Shown piece by piece: positions 1-9,849 of a DNA stretch of 64,000 nucleotides. The DNA comes from Catellatospora sichuanensis (GTDB taxonomy: Bacteria; Actinomycetota; Actinomycetes; Mycobacteriales; Micromonosporaceae), in contig NZ_VIQO01000013.1 in the NCBI RefSeq assembly GCF_007483665.1, positions 292,238-356,237 of the forward strand, given 5' to 3'. Within the stretch, counting starts at the first letter, position 1. Every line of letters begins with the position of its first letter. The translations under genes and the position numbers were made by a program. The notes beneath the pieces were generated by a model that saw nothing but the letters and a program-made list of their open reading frames with translations, ran no database searches and was not told the origin of the DNA.

Positions 1-902
1 AGCATGTTGCCAGCGTCCATCGAGCCCTCGCCCTTGCCCGCGCCGACCACGGTGTGCAGCTCGTCGAGGAAGGTGATCACCTGGCCGTTGCTGCCCTTGA
101 TCTCCTCCAGCACGCTCTTGAGCCGCTCCTCGAACTGGCCGCGATACTGCGCCCCGGCGACCATCGCGCCGAGGTCGAGGCTGACCAGCTTCTTGTCCCG
201 CAACGACTCCGGCACGTCCCCGGCCACGATGCGCTGGGCCAGGCCCTCCACGATCGCCGTCTTGCCGACGCCGGGCTCTCCGATCAGGACCGGATTGTTC
301 TTGGTACGCCGGGAGAGCACCTGGATCACGCGGCGGATCTCGGCGTCGCGGCCGATCACCGGGTCGACCTTGCCGTCGCGCGCCCGCGCGGTCAGGTCCA
401 CGCCGTACTTCTCCAGCGCCTGGTACTGCTGCTCGGGGTCGGGGCTGGTGACCCGGCGGTCGCCGCCACGGATCTGCGGGAACGCCGCGACCAGGGCCTC
501 CTCGGTCGCGCCGGCCTGCTTGAGCGCCTTGCCCACCGCGCCGCCGACCCGGGCCAGACCCGCCAGCAGGTGCTCGGTGGAGACGTACTCGTCGCCGATC
601 GGGCGGGCGATCTGCTCGGCCGCGTTGATCGCGTTGACCAGTTCCCGGGACAGGCTCGGCTCGGCCACGCTCGATCCCCGTGCCGTCGGCAGCTGCTCGA
701 CCGCGCGCGCGGCGGCCCGGCGTACGTCGGCGGGGTTCGCGCCCACGGCGCGCAGCAGCCCGGCGGCGGTGGACCCGCCGGTGTCGAGCAATGTCAGCAG
801 CAGGTGCCACGTCTCGACCGTGGCGTGGCCCCGCTGCTGCGCCGTCGCCGCCGCTTCCGTGATGACCTCGCGGCTCTTCGTGGTCAGACGCTGAGTGTCC
901 AT
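1..902 (-). CDS. clpB: ATP-dependent disaggregase ClpB, N-terminal 300 residues (gene runs off the left edge)
   Basis: Hexameric AAA+ disaggregase that works with DnaK/DnaJ/GrpE to resolubilise aggregated protein in the cytosol. The translation starts [17 protein letters not shown]. It shows the double Clp N-domain (about residues 1-145), then the first AAA module with Walker A GEPGVGKT (208-215), the pore-loop region around [10 protein letters not shown] and Walker B ITFLDE (276-281). The window ends inside the first AAA module, so the middle domain and second AAA module are not visible. The ATG at 902 is preceded by GAGGGAG. A HAIR operator lies 33 bp upstream, so HspR repression together with the dnaK operon is expected. 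The family call is certain. Confidence 0.96.
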   Translation of the reverse strand, partial: MDTQRLTTKSREVITEAAATAQQRGHATVETWHLLLTLLDTGGSTAAGLLRAVGANPADVRRAAARAVEQLPTARGSSVAEPSLSRELVNAINAAEQIARPIGDEYVSTEHLLAGLARVGGAVGKALKQAGATEEALVAAFPQIRGGDRRVTSPDPEQQYQALEKYGVDLTARARDGKVDPVIGRDAEIRRVIQVLSRRTKNNPVLIGEPGVGKTAIVEGLAQRIVAGDVPESLRDKKLVSLDLGAMVAGAQYRGQFEERLKSVLEEIKGSNGQVITFLDELHTVVGAGKGEGSMDAGNM

Positions 903-934
903 ACGCTCCCTCGGCTGATGGTCTCCGAACCAAA

Positions 935-955
935 GTTGAGCCTACTGCACTCAAC
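935..955 (-). promoter_or_regulatory. HAIR operator upstream of clpB
   Basis: 21-bp inverted repeat GTTGAGC-N7-ACTCAAC, close to the actinobacterial HAIR consensus CTTGAGT-N7-ACTCAAG bound by HspR. It sits 33-53 bp before the clpB ATG, where it would block transcription. The hspR gene is in this window (3189-3596), so the assignment to that regulon is well supported. Confidence 0.9.
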
Positions 956-990
956 TTGTCCGGGCCAGTCTGGAGGGACCTGTCCGCCGG

Positions 991-2145
991 CTACCGCAGT
1001 GTGACCTTCACCCATTCGCGCTGCCAGCCGCGGCCGGTGCCCAGATAGAACTCGCCGTACTGATCCTGCCGGGCGAACAGCGTGCCGTCGGGCAACTCGG
1101 CCACCCAGTCCAGCCGGGGCGTACCCGGGATCTCGACGTAGCGGTCGGCGAGATAGCCGACGGCGTCCGGCCCTGCGATGGCGAGCATCCCGTCTCCGGC
1201 CGGGGCCACCGTGTACATCGCGTTCGGCTGCTCGCGCAGGCCCTCGATCGGGCGGGGCCGCCAGGCGCCGTCCACCAGCTGCCAGATCAGCGGCAGCCCG
1301 GTCGCCTTGAGCACCGAGCCGCGCAGCAGCGAGGTGCCGCCGCCGGAGGACATCATGTCCTGCTCGCCGACCAGCCACGCGTCGCCGGTGGGGGAGATCC
1401 GCACGGACAGCATCCACAGCTTGCGGCCGGGCTGTTCCGGCACGACCAGCCGCTGCCAGGTGCGCCCGCCGTCGATGCTGCGTGCGGTCTCCTTCGTCGG
1501 CTCGAACCTGCTCAGCCAGATCGCGCCGTCGGGCGTGGCCACCGCACCCGCAGCCTGGTGGCCGTCGGGCAGCGGCACCGGCTCACCGGTCTGCCAGTCG
1601 CGCAGCACCGGCTCGTTCGCGGCGAAGTCCACGCCGTAGCGCACCCCGGTGGCCGCCTGGTAGTCGGCCGGCACGGTGCGGCTGAAGGCGAAGGTGCGTC
1701 CACCGTCGCGGGACAGGTGGTAGCCATCGACCGTCTCGCCCCAGATCATGATCTGCTGCGGGCCGACCACGTACAGCTGGATGCTCTTGTCCTCTGCCAG
1801 CGGCATCGGCCGGGCCTGCCAGGTGGCCCCGGCGTCCGCGGTCGCGAACAGGCGGCCCCGGCAAGGACTGCCGCCGGCGCAGTCGGTGAAGACCGCGTAG
1901 CCGCGGCGGGCATCGGCGAACTCGACGAACGGGTGGTAATCCGGCGGCACGCCGACGTCGGCCGCCCGCTCGGTCACTGTGGCCCGCGCGGGCGGCGAAG
2001 CGGCTGCGCCGGACACCGCCGCGGCCGGCGGCGAGGCGGGCGCCTGCGGGCGCGGGGTGCACGCCGCGGCCAGCGCGAGCCCGAGCGTCAGGACGAGCAG
2101 CGGACGCACCCGGCCCGCGAAGCGATTCACGCTGGTGGAAGTCAT
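991..2145 (-). CDS. Secreted lipoprotein with BNR/sialidase-like beta-propeller repeats
   Basis: 384-residue exported protein of unknown substrate. Residues 1-33 form a signal peptide (MTSTSVNRFAGR, then a Leu/Ala-rich core) ending in LAAAC, a lipobox-like site, so it is probably anchored by lipid on the outer face of the membrane. A Pro/Ala-rich linker follows. Repeated Asp-box/BNR signatures such as TADAGATWQARP, SRDGGRTFAF and SIDGGRTWQRL mark a beta-propeller like that of photosynthesis stability factors and sialidases, but no sialidase catalytic set is evident. The ATG at 2145 was chosen because the signal peptide starts there; the frame stays open upstream but lacks coding character. 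It is transcribed toward clpB and diverges from the gene at 2398. Confidence 0.78.
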   Translation of the reverse strand: MTSTSVNRFAGRVRPLLVLTLGLALAAACTPRPQAPASPPAAAVSGAAASPPARATVTERAADVGVPPDYHPFVEFADARRGYAVFTDCAGGSPCRGRLFATADAGATWQARPMPLAEDKSIQLYVVGPQQIMIWGETVDGYHLSRDGGRTFAFSRTVPADYQAATGVRYGVDFAANEPVLRDWQTGEPVPLPDGHQAAGAVATPDGAIWLSRFEPTKETARSIDGGRTWQRLVVPEQPGRKLWMLSVRISPTGDAWLVGEQDMMSSGGGTSLLRGSVLKATGLPLIWQLVDGAWRPRPIEGLREQPNAMYTVAPAGDGMLAIAGPDAVGYLADRYVEIPGTPRLDWVAELPDGTLFARQDQYGEFYLGTGRGWQREWVKVTLR

Positions 2146-2397
2146 ACCCGGTCGAGCCCTGAGCAGGCGGAGCGGTTCCCGAAGACGGCACGCCGTAACG
2201 GTCGATGCGAGCGCGCCGCCGCCCGCCGACGCCCATCGGCCGTGCCGGGTTGGTCGCAATGCGTAACAGGTTGATGAAAGTACTTGCGGTGACCTTCCCT
2301 TGACCTGGGCGGGCGCGCTAGCGTGTCGCGGCAGCAGCGCCGCTGAATTTGGCCGCGTCTTCCACAATCCCGCGTCTTCACAGCGGAGGAGATAACG

Positions 2398-2829
2398 ATG
2401 AGCGCTCCCCCGGCGGTGTTCCGAGGATTCGCCAACCCGGTCGACCCCACCCCCAACGAGTTGCGCACCTGGGCCTACGCGCCGGACTCCGTGCCGCTCA
2501 CCGCCATGCCTCCGGACTGGGACCTGCTCGTCTCCGGTGACCGGCTCATCGCGACCCTGTTCGACCTGGCGATGGACACCAGCTGCCCGGCCCGCCGCTT
2601 CGCCATGCACTGCCTCTACATCTATGCCGCCGACGCGATCCGCACCGGCTTCAAGGCCCACCCTCGACGCAAGCTGCGCAAGCTGGTCGAGGAGGCCGAG
2701 GAGGAGGGCGACGAGCAGATGGCGATCTGGGCCCACAACACCCGCGTGCTGCTGGCCCGTCCCGGACTGTTCGACTACCACGACTGGTGCGAGGGCGGCC
2801 TCGTCCGGCACTCGCGCCGCCTGCAGTAA
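2398..2829 (+). CDS. Conserved hypothetical protein (143 aa)
   Basis: Soluble acidic/basic mixed protein beginning MSAPPAVFRGFANPVDPTP. No family was recognised with confidence. The middle is helix-rich (LIATLFDLAMDTSCPARRFAMHCLYIYAADAIR) and followed by a charged stretch (RRKLRKLVEEAEEEGDEQM) and HNTRVLLARPGLFDYHDWC. The conserved-looking Cys, His and Trp residues could suit a small helical fold, but no catalytic motif is visible. The start is supported by a strong GGAGGAG 7 nt before the ATG. The gene stands alone and is closed by the strong palindromic terminator at 2851-2883. Confidence 0.75.
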   Translation: MSAPPAVFRGFANPVDPTPNELRTWAYAPDSVPLTAMPPDWDLLVSGDRLIATLFDLAMDTSCPARRFAMHCLYIYAADAIRTGFKAHPRRKLRKLVEEAEEEGDEQMAIWAHNTRVLLARPGLFDYHDWCEGGLVRHSRRLQ

Positions 2830-2850
2830 AAGCACCTGACCTCGCACACA

Positions 2851-2883
2851 CGGCTCCCCGCGGCACCTGACCGCGGGGAGCCG
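2851..2883. terminator. Bidirectional hairpin terminator between convergent genes
   Basis: Perfect 13-bp inverted repeat CGGCTCCCCGCGG / CCGCGGGGAGCCG with a 7-nt loop (2864-2870), placed between the stop of the + gene (2829) and that of the - gene (2898). There is no U-tract, as is common for high-GC actinobacterial terminators. Confidence 0.75.
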
Positions 2884-2897
2884 TGGCGCGATACGAC

Positions 2898-3113
2898 CTA
2901 TTTCTTGTTCATCTTGTCGATCGCGTCTTTGGTCATGTCCTGGGCCTTGTCGACGTGACCGGAGTGCTTGCCGCCGGTCTTGTCGTCGACGGCGTCACCG
3001 GCCTTGTCGACGGTCGCCTTGGCCTTGTCCTGCATCTGCTTGGCCTTGTCCGAGGCCTGGTCCGCCTTGTCGTCGATGCCCAGGGCGTCCTTGGCCTTGT
3101 CCAACATGCCCAT
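2898..3113 (-). CDS. MT0933-like antitoxin-family small protein
   Basis: 71-residue Lys/Asp/Ala-rich helical protein (MGMLDKAKDALGIDDKAD, ending IDKMNKK). It is built of repeated D-K-A units that would form a long amphipathic helix. This pattern matches the actinobacterial MT0933/Rv0909 antitoxin family, which also resembles CsbD-type stress proteins. No neighbouring SRPBCC toxin of the Rv0910 type is present, so an orphan stress-response role is as likely as a toxin-antitoxin role. The ATG at 3113 has GGAGGGGG upstream. It lies downstream of hspR, separated from it by a small hairpin (3131-3150). Confidence 0.72.
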   Translation of the reverse strand: MGMLDKAKDALGIDDKADQASDKAKQMQDKAKATVDKAGDAVDDKTGGKHSGHVDKAQDMTKDAIDKMNKK

Positions 3114-3130
3114 TTCATCCCCCTCCGGTC

Positions 3131-3150
3131 CAGTCCGACAATTCGGACTG
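3131..3150 (-). terminator. Small hairpin between hspR and the antitoxin-like gene
   Basis: Perfect CAGTCCGA-CAAT-TCGGACTG stem-loop located 39 nt after the hspR stop and just before the ribosome binding site of the next gene. It could be a terminator of the dnaK operon or an element in the leader of the small gene; it has no U-tract. Confidence 0.45.
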
Positions 3151-3188
3151 ATCCGATATCGAGGATACCGGCCGGAGACGGGTCCTAC

Positions 3189-3596
3189 TCAGCCTTCGCT
3201 GGAACGCGGCCGCCAGACCACGAGCGCGGTCGAGGTGCGGGTGCTCGGCAGGAGATCCGTACGCGGGAACGCGGAGATGGTCTCCAACTGCGCCAGCCGC
3301 CGCTCGGCATACGCAAGCTGCTGCTGAGCCTGCTCCAGCCGCTCGCGCAACTCCAGCACCAGCCGTTCCAGGTCGATGATCCGCTTGACGCCGGCCAGGC
3401 TGACGCCCTCCTCCTGGCTCAGCCGCTGGATCTCACGCAGCAACTCGACGTCGCGCAGGCTGTAGCGGCGTCCGCCGCCCGCGGAGCGGCCCGGCTCGAC
3501 CAGACCCATCCGGTCGTACTGCCGCAACGTCTGCGGGTGCATGCCGGCAAGCTGCGCGGCCACCGAGATGAGCAGCACCTTCGCCTGTTCATCCAC
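3189..3596 (-). CDS. hspR: Heat-shock repressor HspR (MerR family)
   Basis: 135-residue repressor that binds HAIR operators and, in Streptomyces and mycobacteria, uses DnaK as co-repressor. The N-terminal winged-helix MerR domain is clear ([25 protein letters not shown], with [20 protein letters not shown]). A coiled-coil dimerisation segment with repeated Leu/Glu follows (about 75-110). It is the last gene of dnaK-grpE-dnaJ-hspR, 6 nt after dnaJ, so it represses its own operon through the two HAIR sites at 7549-7623, and also clpB through 935-955. Confidence 0.96.
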   Translation of the reverse strand: MDEQAKVLLISVAAQLAGMHPQTLRQYDRMGLVEPGRSAGGGRRYSLRDVELLREIQRLSQEEGVSLAGVKRIIDLERLVLELRERLEQAQQQLAYAERRLAQLETISAFPRTDLLPSTRTSTALVVWRPRSSEG

Positions 3597-3602
3597 TGTG
3601 GA

Positions 3603-4763
3603 TCACCTCCGTTCCAGGTGGTCCCGCCGCACCGGCGGGGCCAGCTCGGTGAAGCGCACCAACGCCTCCCGGGCTTCCTCGGAGAGCTGCTGCGGCACCA
3701 CTATCTCCACGGTAACCAGCAGATCCCCGCTGTGGCCATCACGTTTGGGCACACCCTTGCCCCGCACCCGCAACAGCCGCCCGCTGGGCGTGCCGGCGGG
3801 CACCTTGACCTTCATCATGCCGTCCAAAGTGGGCACCCGGACCTCCGCGCCGAGCACCGACTCGGCGAACGTGACCGGAACGGTGACGGTCAGGTCGTCG
3901 CCGTTGCGGCCGAACATCGCGTCCGGGCGCACGATCGCGCGGATGTAGAGGTCGCCGGGGGCGCCACCGCGCTCGCCCGGCTCGCCCCGCCCGGCCAGCC
4001 GGATGCGCTGCCCGTCGGAGACGCCCGCCGGGATGCGTACGGTCAGCGTGCGGGTCTTGGTCACCCCGCCGGTGCCGTGGCACTCCGGGCACTTCTGGTC
4101 GACGACCGTGCCCACGCCCTGGCAGTCGCGGCAGGCCTCGGAGAAGCCGAACGCGCCCTGGTTGCGGTTGACCACGCCGGTGCCCTGGCAGTGCGGGCAG
4201 GCGCGCGGGCGGGTGCCCGGCTTGGCCCCGTCGCCGTGGCAGGTGTCGCACACACCCAGCGTGCGCAGCGTCAGCGGCTGGGTGGTGCCCTGCACGGCGT
4301 CGGCGAAGTCCAGGAAGATCTCGGCCTCGACGTCGCGGCCGCGGGCCGGGCGGGCCGGAGCCCCGGTACCGGCCCCGCCGGAGAAGATCGAGCCGAACAG
4401 GTCGGAGAAGCTCGCGCCGCCGAACCGCTGGTCCGGGCCGGAGCGGCCGCCGCCCTGGCCGAACAGGTCGTTCACGTCGAAGTGCTGGCCGCCCGCGCCG
4501 CGGGCACTGCGCCGGAACGCGCCAGCCTCGAACAGCGAGCGCATCTCGTCGTACTCGCGCCGCCGGTTCTCGTCCGACAGCACGTCGTACGCCTCGGACA
4601 CCGCCTTGAAGCGCTCCTCCGCGGCGGCGTTGCCGGGGTTGTGGTCGGGATGCAGCTCACGAGCGAGTCTGCGGTACGCCTTCTTGATCTCGCTGGAAGT
4701 GGTGTCCTTGGCCACTCCGAGCACGGCGTAGAAGTCCTTCTCCAGCCAGTCTTTCGAGCTCAT
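3603..4763 (-). CDS. dnaJ: Chaperone DnaJ (type I Hsp40)
   Basis: 386-residue co-chaperone that delivers substrates to DnaK and stimulates its ATPase. It has a J domain with the HPD motif (ELHPDHNPGN, about residue 38), a Gly/Phe-rich region, all four zinc-finger CxxCxGxG motifs (CDTCHGDG, CPHCQGTG, CRDCQGVG, CPECHGTG) and the C-terminal substrate-binding domains. Length and order match type I DnaJ (DnaJ1 of actinobacteria). It is the third gene of the dnaK operon. An 80-nt gap with a strong hairpin separates it from grpE. Confidence 0.97.
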   Translation of the reverse strand: MSSKDWLEKDFYAVLGVAKDTTSSEIKKAYRRLARELHPDHNPGNAAAEERFKAVSEAYDVLSDENRRREYDEMRSLFEAGAFRRSARGAGGQHFDVNDLFGQGGGRSGPDQRFGGASFSDLFGSIFSGGAGTGAPARPARGRDVEAEIFLDFADAVQGTTQPLTLRTLGVCDTCHGDGAKPGTRPRACPHCQGTGVVNRNQGAFGFSEACRDCQGVGTVVDQKCPECHGTGGVTKTRTLTVRIPAGVSDGQRIRLAGRGEPGERGGAPGDLYIRAIVRPDAMFGRNGDDLTVTVPVTFAESVLGAEVRVPTLDGMMKVKVPAGTPSGRLLRVRGKGVPKRDGHSGDLLVTVEIVVPQQLSEEAREALVRFTELAPPVRRDHLERR

Positions 4764-4791
4764 CCGTCCCCCTCCCCCTGTCGTGATCGAA

Positions 4792-4830
4792 GCTCTCTCC
4801 CCGCACCCGGATCCGGGGCGGGGAGAGAGC
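4792..4830 (-). promoter_or_regulatory. Strong intra-operon hairpin between grpE and dnaJ
   Basis: Perfect 13-bp stem GCTCTCTCCCCGC / GCGGGGAGAGAGC whose 13-nt interior contains the self-complementary CCCGGATCCGGG, so the whole segment can fold as a nearly continuous hairpin. No U-tract follows. It may act as a partial terminator or an mRNA-end stabiliser that lowers dnaJ-hspR expression relative to dnaK-grpE. Confidence 0.6.
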
Positions 4831-4843
4831 CCCGGTCATGGTG

Positions 4844-5664
4844 TCACTCTGGTGCGGCCACGGCCACCATCGCGGGGCGCAGCAGCCGCTCGCCCAGCAG
4901 GTAGCCGCGGCGCATCACGTCGATGCACGTCGGCTCGGTGACGTCGGCGGACGGCAGGTGCGCCACCGCCTCGTGCCGGTTCGGGTCGAAGGCGTCGCCC
5001 TTTTCGCCGAACGCGGTCAGACCGAACTTCGCCACCACCGCGCCGATCTGGTCGGCCACCGCGCCGAACGGCCCGCTCAGGTCGCCGTGCTCGCGCGCCC
5101 GGTCGAGGTCGTCCAGCACCGGCAGCAGCGCCGACAGCACCTGACCGGTGGCGAGTTCGGCGGAGACCGTACGGTCGCGCTCCACCCGCTTGCGGTAGTT
5201 GGCGTACTCGGCGGTCACCCGCTGCAGGTCCGCGGTGCGCTCCTCGAGCGCGGACCGCAGCTGCGCGAGTTCCGCGCCGAGTGCCGCGGGTGCCGCCTCG
5301 GCCTCGGGTGCGGCCGTGACGACGGGCTCGTCCTCGACGACCTCGCCCTCGACCGCCTCTTCGTCCGGCCCGGCCTCGGCCGGCGCCTCCGTCGGCTGCG
5401 GGACGGCCGACACCTCGACGGTGTCCTGCTCCCCAACGGCCTGGTCGGTGACGTCCGGGGTCGGATTCTGTTCGGTGCTCTCCGGGGCAGGGGTCTCCTG
5501 CACCGCGGAGGGCTGTTCGGTGCCGGCCGCCGGGGCGGCCGGCGTCGCCGGCTGCTCGGACATGGTCGCTCCGCTCGGGCTGATCTTGCGCTTGTTCTTG
5601 ATCACGATGCGCTCGCCGGCGGGAGGCTGCTCCTCCGCCGGCGAGGCACCCTGGGCTGCTCCGG

Positions 5665-5668
<4 letters not shown>
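4844..5668 (-). CDS. grpE: Nucleotide exchange factor GrpE
   Basis: 274-residue exchange factor for DnaK. The C-terminal half carries the GrpE dimerisation helix ([25 protein letters not shown]) and the beta-domain ([24 protein letters not shown], and the final [21 protein letters not shown]). The N-terminal 120 residues are an acidic Pro/Ala/Glu-rich extension, longer than in E. coli. The ATG at 5668 was chosen because it gives an ATGA overlap with the dnaK stop and includes the actinobacterial [12 protein letters not shown] segment; an internal Met at residue 36 is the alternative. It is co-transcribed with dnaK. Confidence 0.95.
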
Positions 5669-7509
<1,841 letters not shown>

Positions 7510-7548
7510 TTTCGTGTTCCTCCAAGATCAAGGTCGCCGCAGATTCAA

Positions 7549-7569
7549 GTTGAGTCCGGACGGCTCAAT
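7549..7569 (-). promoter_or_regulatory. HAIR operator 1 of the dnaK operon (promoter-proximal)
   Basis: Inverted repeat GTTGAGT-N7-GCTCAAT matching the HAIR consensus with one arm mismatch. It lies just downstream of, and touches, the predicted -10 box at 7568-7573, where HspR would block initiation. Confidence 0.88.
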
Positions 7570-7595
7570 ACTGACATGAGACCGGGAAGTGTCAA
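7568..7595 (-). promoter_or_regulatory. Predicted dnaK promoter
   Basis: Read on the minus strand: TTGACA (7595-7590), a perfect vegetative -35, then 16 nt, then CAGTAT (7573-7568) as -10. The promoter lies between the two HAIR operators. No CIRCE element was seen. Confidence 0.65.
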
Positions 7596-7602
7596 GCGAA
7601 AG

Positions 7603-7623
7603 GTTGAGTCGGTCACACTCAAG
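7603..7623 (-). promoter_or_regulatory. HAIR operator 2 of the dnaK operon (upstream)
   Basis: Inverted repeat GTTGAGT-N7-ACTCAAG, almost the exact HAIR consensus, ending 8 bp upstream of the -35 box. It lies 49 bp before the divergent GTPase start at 7672, so HspR bound here could also affect that promoter. Confidence 0.9.
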
Positions 7624-7659
7624 TTTGACGGTGTCCTAGTGAGTTGTCCCATTTCCGCT

Positions 7660-7665
7660 TACGCT
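7660..7665 (+). promoter_or_regulatory. -10 box for a leaderless GTPase transcript
   Basis: TACGCT followed by 6 nt and then the GTG at 7672. This spacing puts the transcription start on the start codon; no Shine-Dalgarno sequence is present. Confidence 0.55.
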
Positions 7666-7671
7666 TCCCCT

Positions 7672-8295
7672 GTGTATGACCAACGAGTAACCGAGGAGGG
7701 TGCGGCGCGGACCGGCCCTCTGCTCGTGGTGGTCGGCGGGCCGACCGGCGCGGGCAAGTCCACGCTGGTGAACAGCCTGGTCCGGTCACCCGTGAGCGCC
7801 ACCGGCATCCTTCGCCCCACCACCCGCAAGCCCACCCTCGTCTGCCACCCGCGCAGCGTGGCCGCGACCCACGTGGCCGGGCTGCTCCCGATCGCCGCCC
7901 CCGCGCTGCCCTCGCACGTCGCCATCGTCGACGCGCCGGACCTCAACGCCGTCGACCAGACGAACCGGTCGGTCACCGAGGCCGTGTTCGAAGAGGCCGA
8001 CCTCTGGATCTTCGTGACGACCGCGAGCCGCTACGCTGACGCCGAGGCGTGGCGGCACCTGAGGGCCGCGCAGCAACGCCGGGTCGACCTGGCGGTGATC
8101 CTCAACCGGCTGCCCACCGAGGCGGCGGACGAGATCCTGCCGCACCTCACCCAGTTGCTCGGCGAACCGGTGCCACTGTTCGTGGTGGCCGAATCGGCGC
8201 TCGACCGGCAGGGCATGCTCTCGGACCGAGTGGTCACCCCGATCTGGGAGTTCCTCGACAAGACCGCGAGTGCGAAACTTGCCGAGTCAAGATGA
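7672..8295 (+). CDS. Small P-loop GTPase (dynamin/Era-like), first of a tandem pair
   Basis: 207-residue soluble GTPase. The G1/P-loop GGPTGAGKSTLVNSL is at about 22-36, a switch-like TGILRPTTRKPTLV follows, G3 is VAIVDAPDLNAV (with DAPD in place of the usual DxPG) and a G4-like VILNRLPTEAADE lies near 145. It ends soon after the G domain and has no membrane segment. The GTG at 7672 gives MYDQRVTEE and is apparently leaderless. It diverges from dnaK and precedes by 78 nt a larger GTPase whose P-loop and switch region are similar, so they may act together. The biological role is unknown. Confidence 0.78.
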   Translation: MYDQRVTEEGAARTGPLLVVVGGPTGAGKSTLVNSLVRSPVSATGILRPTTRKPTLVCHPRSVAATHVAGLLPIAAPALPSHVAIVDAPDLNAVDQTNRSVTEAVFEEADLWIFVTTASRYADAEAWRHLRAAQQRRVDLAVILNRLPTEAADEILPHLTQLLGEPVPLFVVAESALDRQGMLSDRVVTPIWEFLDKTASAKLAESR

Positions 8296-8373
8296 CACCG
8301 GACGGCCGCTCCCGCGGGCGACGAGGGTTCAGGTCGGCACCGCGTCGGCTGAGGAGAGCGTGAGGAGGGACCA

Positions 8374-9672
8374 GTGACCCACTCCACCCCCGGCAGTGAG
8401 TCCGTCACCACCAAGCTCGACATGGTCCAGCAGTTCGTCGACCTCGCGGGCGAGCACCTCGCCGGTGAGCCGGCGCTGGAGAACGCGCGCACGGTGGCAG
8501 AACGCTCCGCCGACCGGCTGCGGCTGGCCCGCGGCTTCACCACCATCGCGCTGGCCGGCACCACCGGCAGCGGCAAGTCCAGCATGTTCAACGCGTTCAC
8601 CACGATCGACCGGTCGCCCGCGGGCATCCTGCGCCCGACCACCTCCGAGCCGTACGCCTGCGTCTGGGGCAGCCTCACCTTCGCCGACGAGCTGCTGGAC
8701 TGGCTCGGCGTCTCCTCGCGCCGCCGGTTCACCCGGGAGTCGGCGCTGGACGCCAACGACGAGGTCGGCCTGCGCGGCATGATCCTGCTCGACCTGCCCG
8801 ACGTCGACTCCGTCGAGCCGCGCCACCGCGCCGAGGTCGACCGGCTGCTGCACCTGGTCGATGTGGTCATCTGGATCTGCGACCCGCAGAAGTACGGCGA
8901 CCAGCTGGTGCACGAGGGTTACCTGCGCCAGCTCGCCAGCTCGCGGGACGGCCTGATCGTGGCGCTCAACCAGACCGACCGCCTGCAGCCCGCGCAGCTG
9001 CCCCAGGTCGGCGCCGACCTGCGCCAGCTGCTCGACGAGGGCGGCCTGTCGAAGGTGCCGCTGGTGCCGACGTCGGCCACCGGCGAGGTGCCCGCACTCC
9101 CGCCGACCAAGCGCGGCCCGATCAAACCGAAGCCGGGTCCGTTCGTCGCCGAACGCTCGCCGCGGGGCCACTCCGGCGTATCCGCGCTGCGCGCGCTGCT
9201 CGAACCGATCATCCTGCGCGGCACCCTCGCCGAGGAGTCCGTCGACCGCGACCTGACCGCGAGCATCGCCGACCTGTCCAAGTTCGTCGGCGGCCCGGCC
9301 AGCCCGCCGTCGATCAACCCGCTGGTCCGCGGGCTGTCCTCGGCAGGCACCGACGGCGCCCGCATCGAGCAGGCCGTCCAGGCGTACGCCGGCAGTGCCG
9401 CGGTCGGCCTGCCCGGCCCCTGGGCGAAGGCGGTCACCCAGGCCGCCCGGTCCCGCCTGCACGAGCTGCCGGCCGCCCTGGGGCAGGCCGTCGCGTTCGC
9501 CGACGCCCAGCGCCCGCGCCGGGTGTGGCTGCCCGGCGGCAAGAAGCGCGCCGACGCGAAGACCGAGATCGTGCTGCGCGCCGAGATCGACAAGGTCGCC
9601 CTGCGATACGTCGTCGAGCCGGTCCGCCGCGCCCTCGCCGCCTACGAACGCACCCGTACCACGCTGACCTGA
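8374..9672 (+). CDS. Larger P-loop GTPase (dynamin/YfjP-like), second of a tandem pair
   Basis: 432-residue protein. An N-terminal helical segment (VQQFVDLAGEHLAGEPALENARTVAERS) leads into a GTPase domain with G1 LAGTTGSGKSSMFNAF (about 60-75), the switch SPAGILRPTTSEPYACVW, G3 MILLDLPDVDSV and a G4-like IVALNQTDRL. The C-terminal half is helical and basic (FADAQRPRRVWLPGGKKRADAKTEI) without an obvious transmembrane span. The GTG at 8374 is preceded by GAGGAGGGA, so unlike its neighbour it uses a leadered start. The shared PAGILRPTT-type switch supports descent from one ancestor and possible heterodimer formation. Function not established. Confidence 0.8.
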   Translation: MTHSTPGSESVTTKLDMVQQFVDLAGEHLAGEPALENARTVAERSADRLRLARGFTTIALAGTTGSGKSSMFNAFTTIDRSPAGILRPTTSEPYACVWGSLTFADELLDWLGVSSRRRFTRESALDANDEVGLRGMILLDLPDVDSVEPRHRAEVDRLLHLVDVVIWICDPQKYGDQLVHEGYLRQLASSRDGLIVALNQTDRLQPAQLPQVGADLRQLLDEGGLSKVPLVPTSATGEVPALPPTKRGPIKPKPGPFVAERSPRGHSGVSALRALLEPIILRGTLAEESVDRDLTASIADLSKFVGGPASPPSINPLVRGLSSAGTDGARIEQAVQAYAGSAAVGLPGPWAKAVTQAARSRLHELPAALGQAVAFADAQRPRRVWLPGGKKRADAKTEIVLRAEIDKVALRYVVEPVRRALAAYERTRTTLT

Positions 9673-9694
9673 TCTGGTGGGCGCGGTGGAATCC

Positions 9695-9761
9695 GATGAT
9701 CGCCGTCTCGGGTCGAAACCTGAGGTCTGACCTCACGAATCGACCCGAAACAGCGATCATC
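9695..9761. repeat. Long composite palindrome 1 in a convergent gap
   Basis: 67-bp palindrome. The outer 21-bp arms (9695-9715 and 9741-9761; outer 9 bp GATGATCGC / GCGATCATC) differ at two positions that become G-U pairs in the minus-strand RNA. The inner 15 bp hold TGAGGTC-T-GACCTCA (9721-9735). It could terminate both converging transcripts or be a REP-type dispersed element. Confidence 0.7.
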
Positions 9762-9849
9762 CGCCGCAGGCGGCGCATCGGCACCCGGCGTTCGCGGCAC
9801 GATGCCGCGCTTTCCCGTAAACGGCGCCAAGCGGCGCCCCGGATACGGC

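Noticed and set aside
2146..2397. Extension of the lipoprotein gene upstream to 2847
   Set aside because: The frame is open but would remove the signal peptide from the N-terminus and would run antisense through the gene at 2398, which has a strong ribosome binding site.
2898..3113. Complete toxin-antitoxin system
   Set aside because: Only the MT0933-like antitoxin-type protein is present; no toxin-like gene lies beside it.
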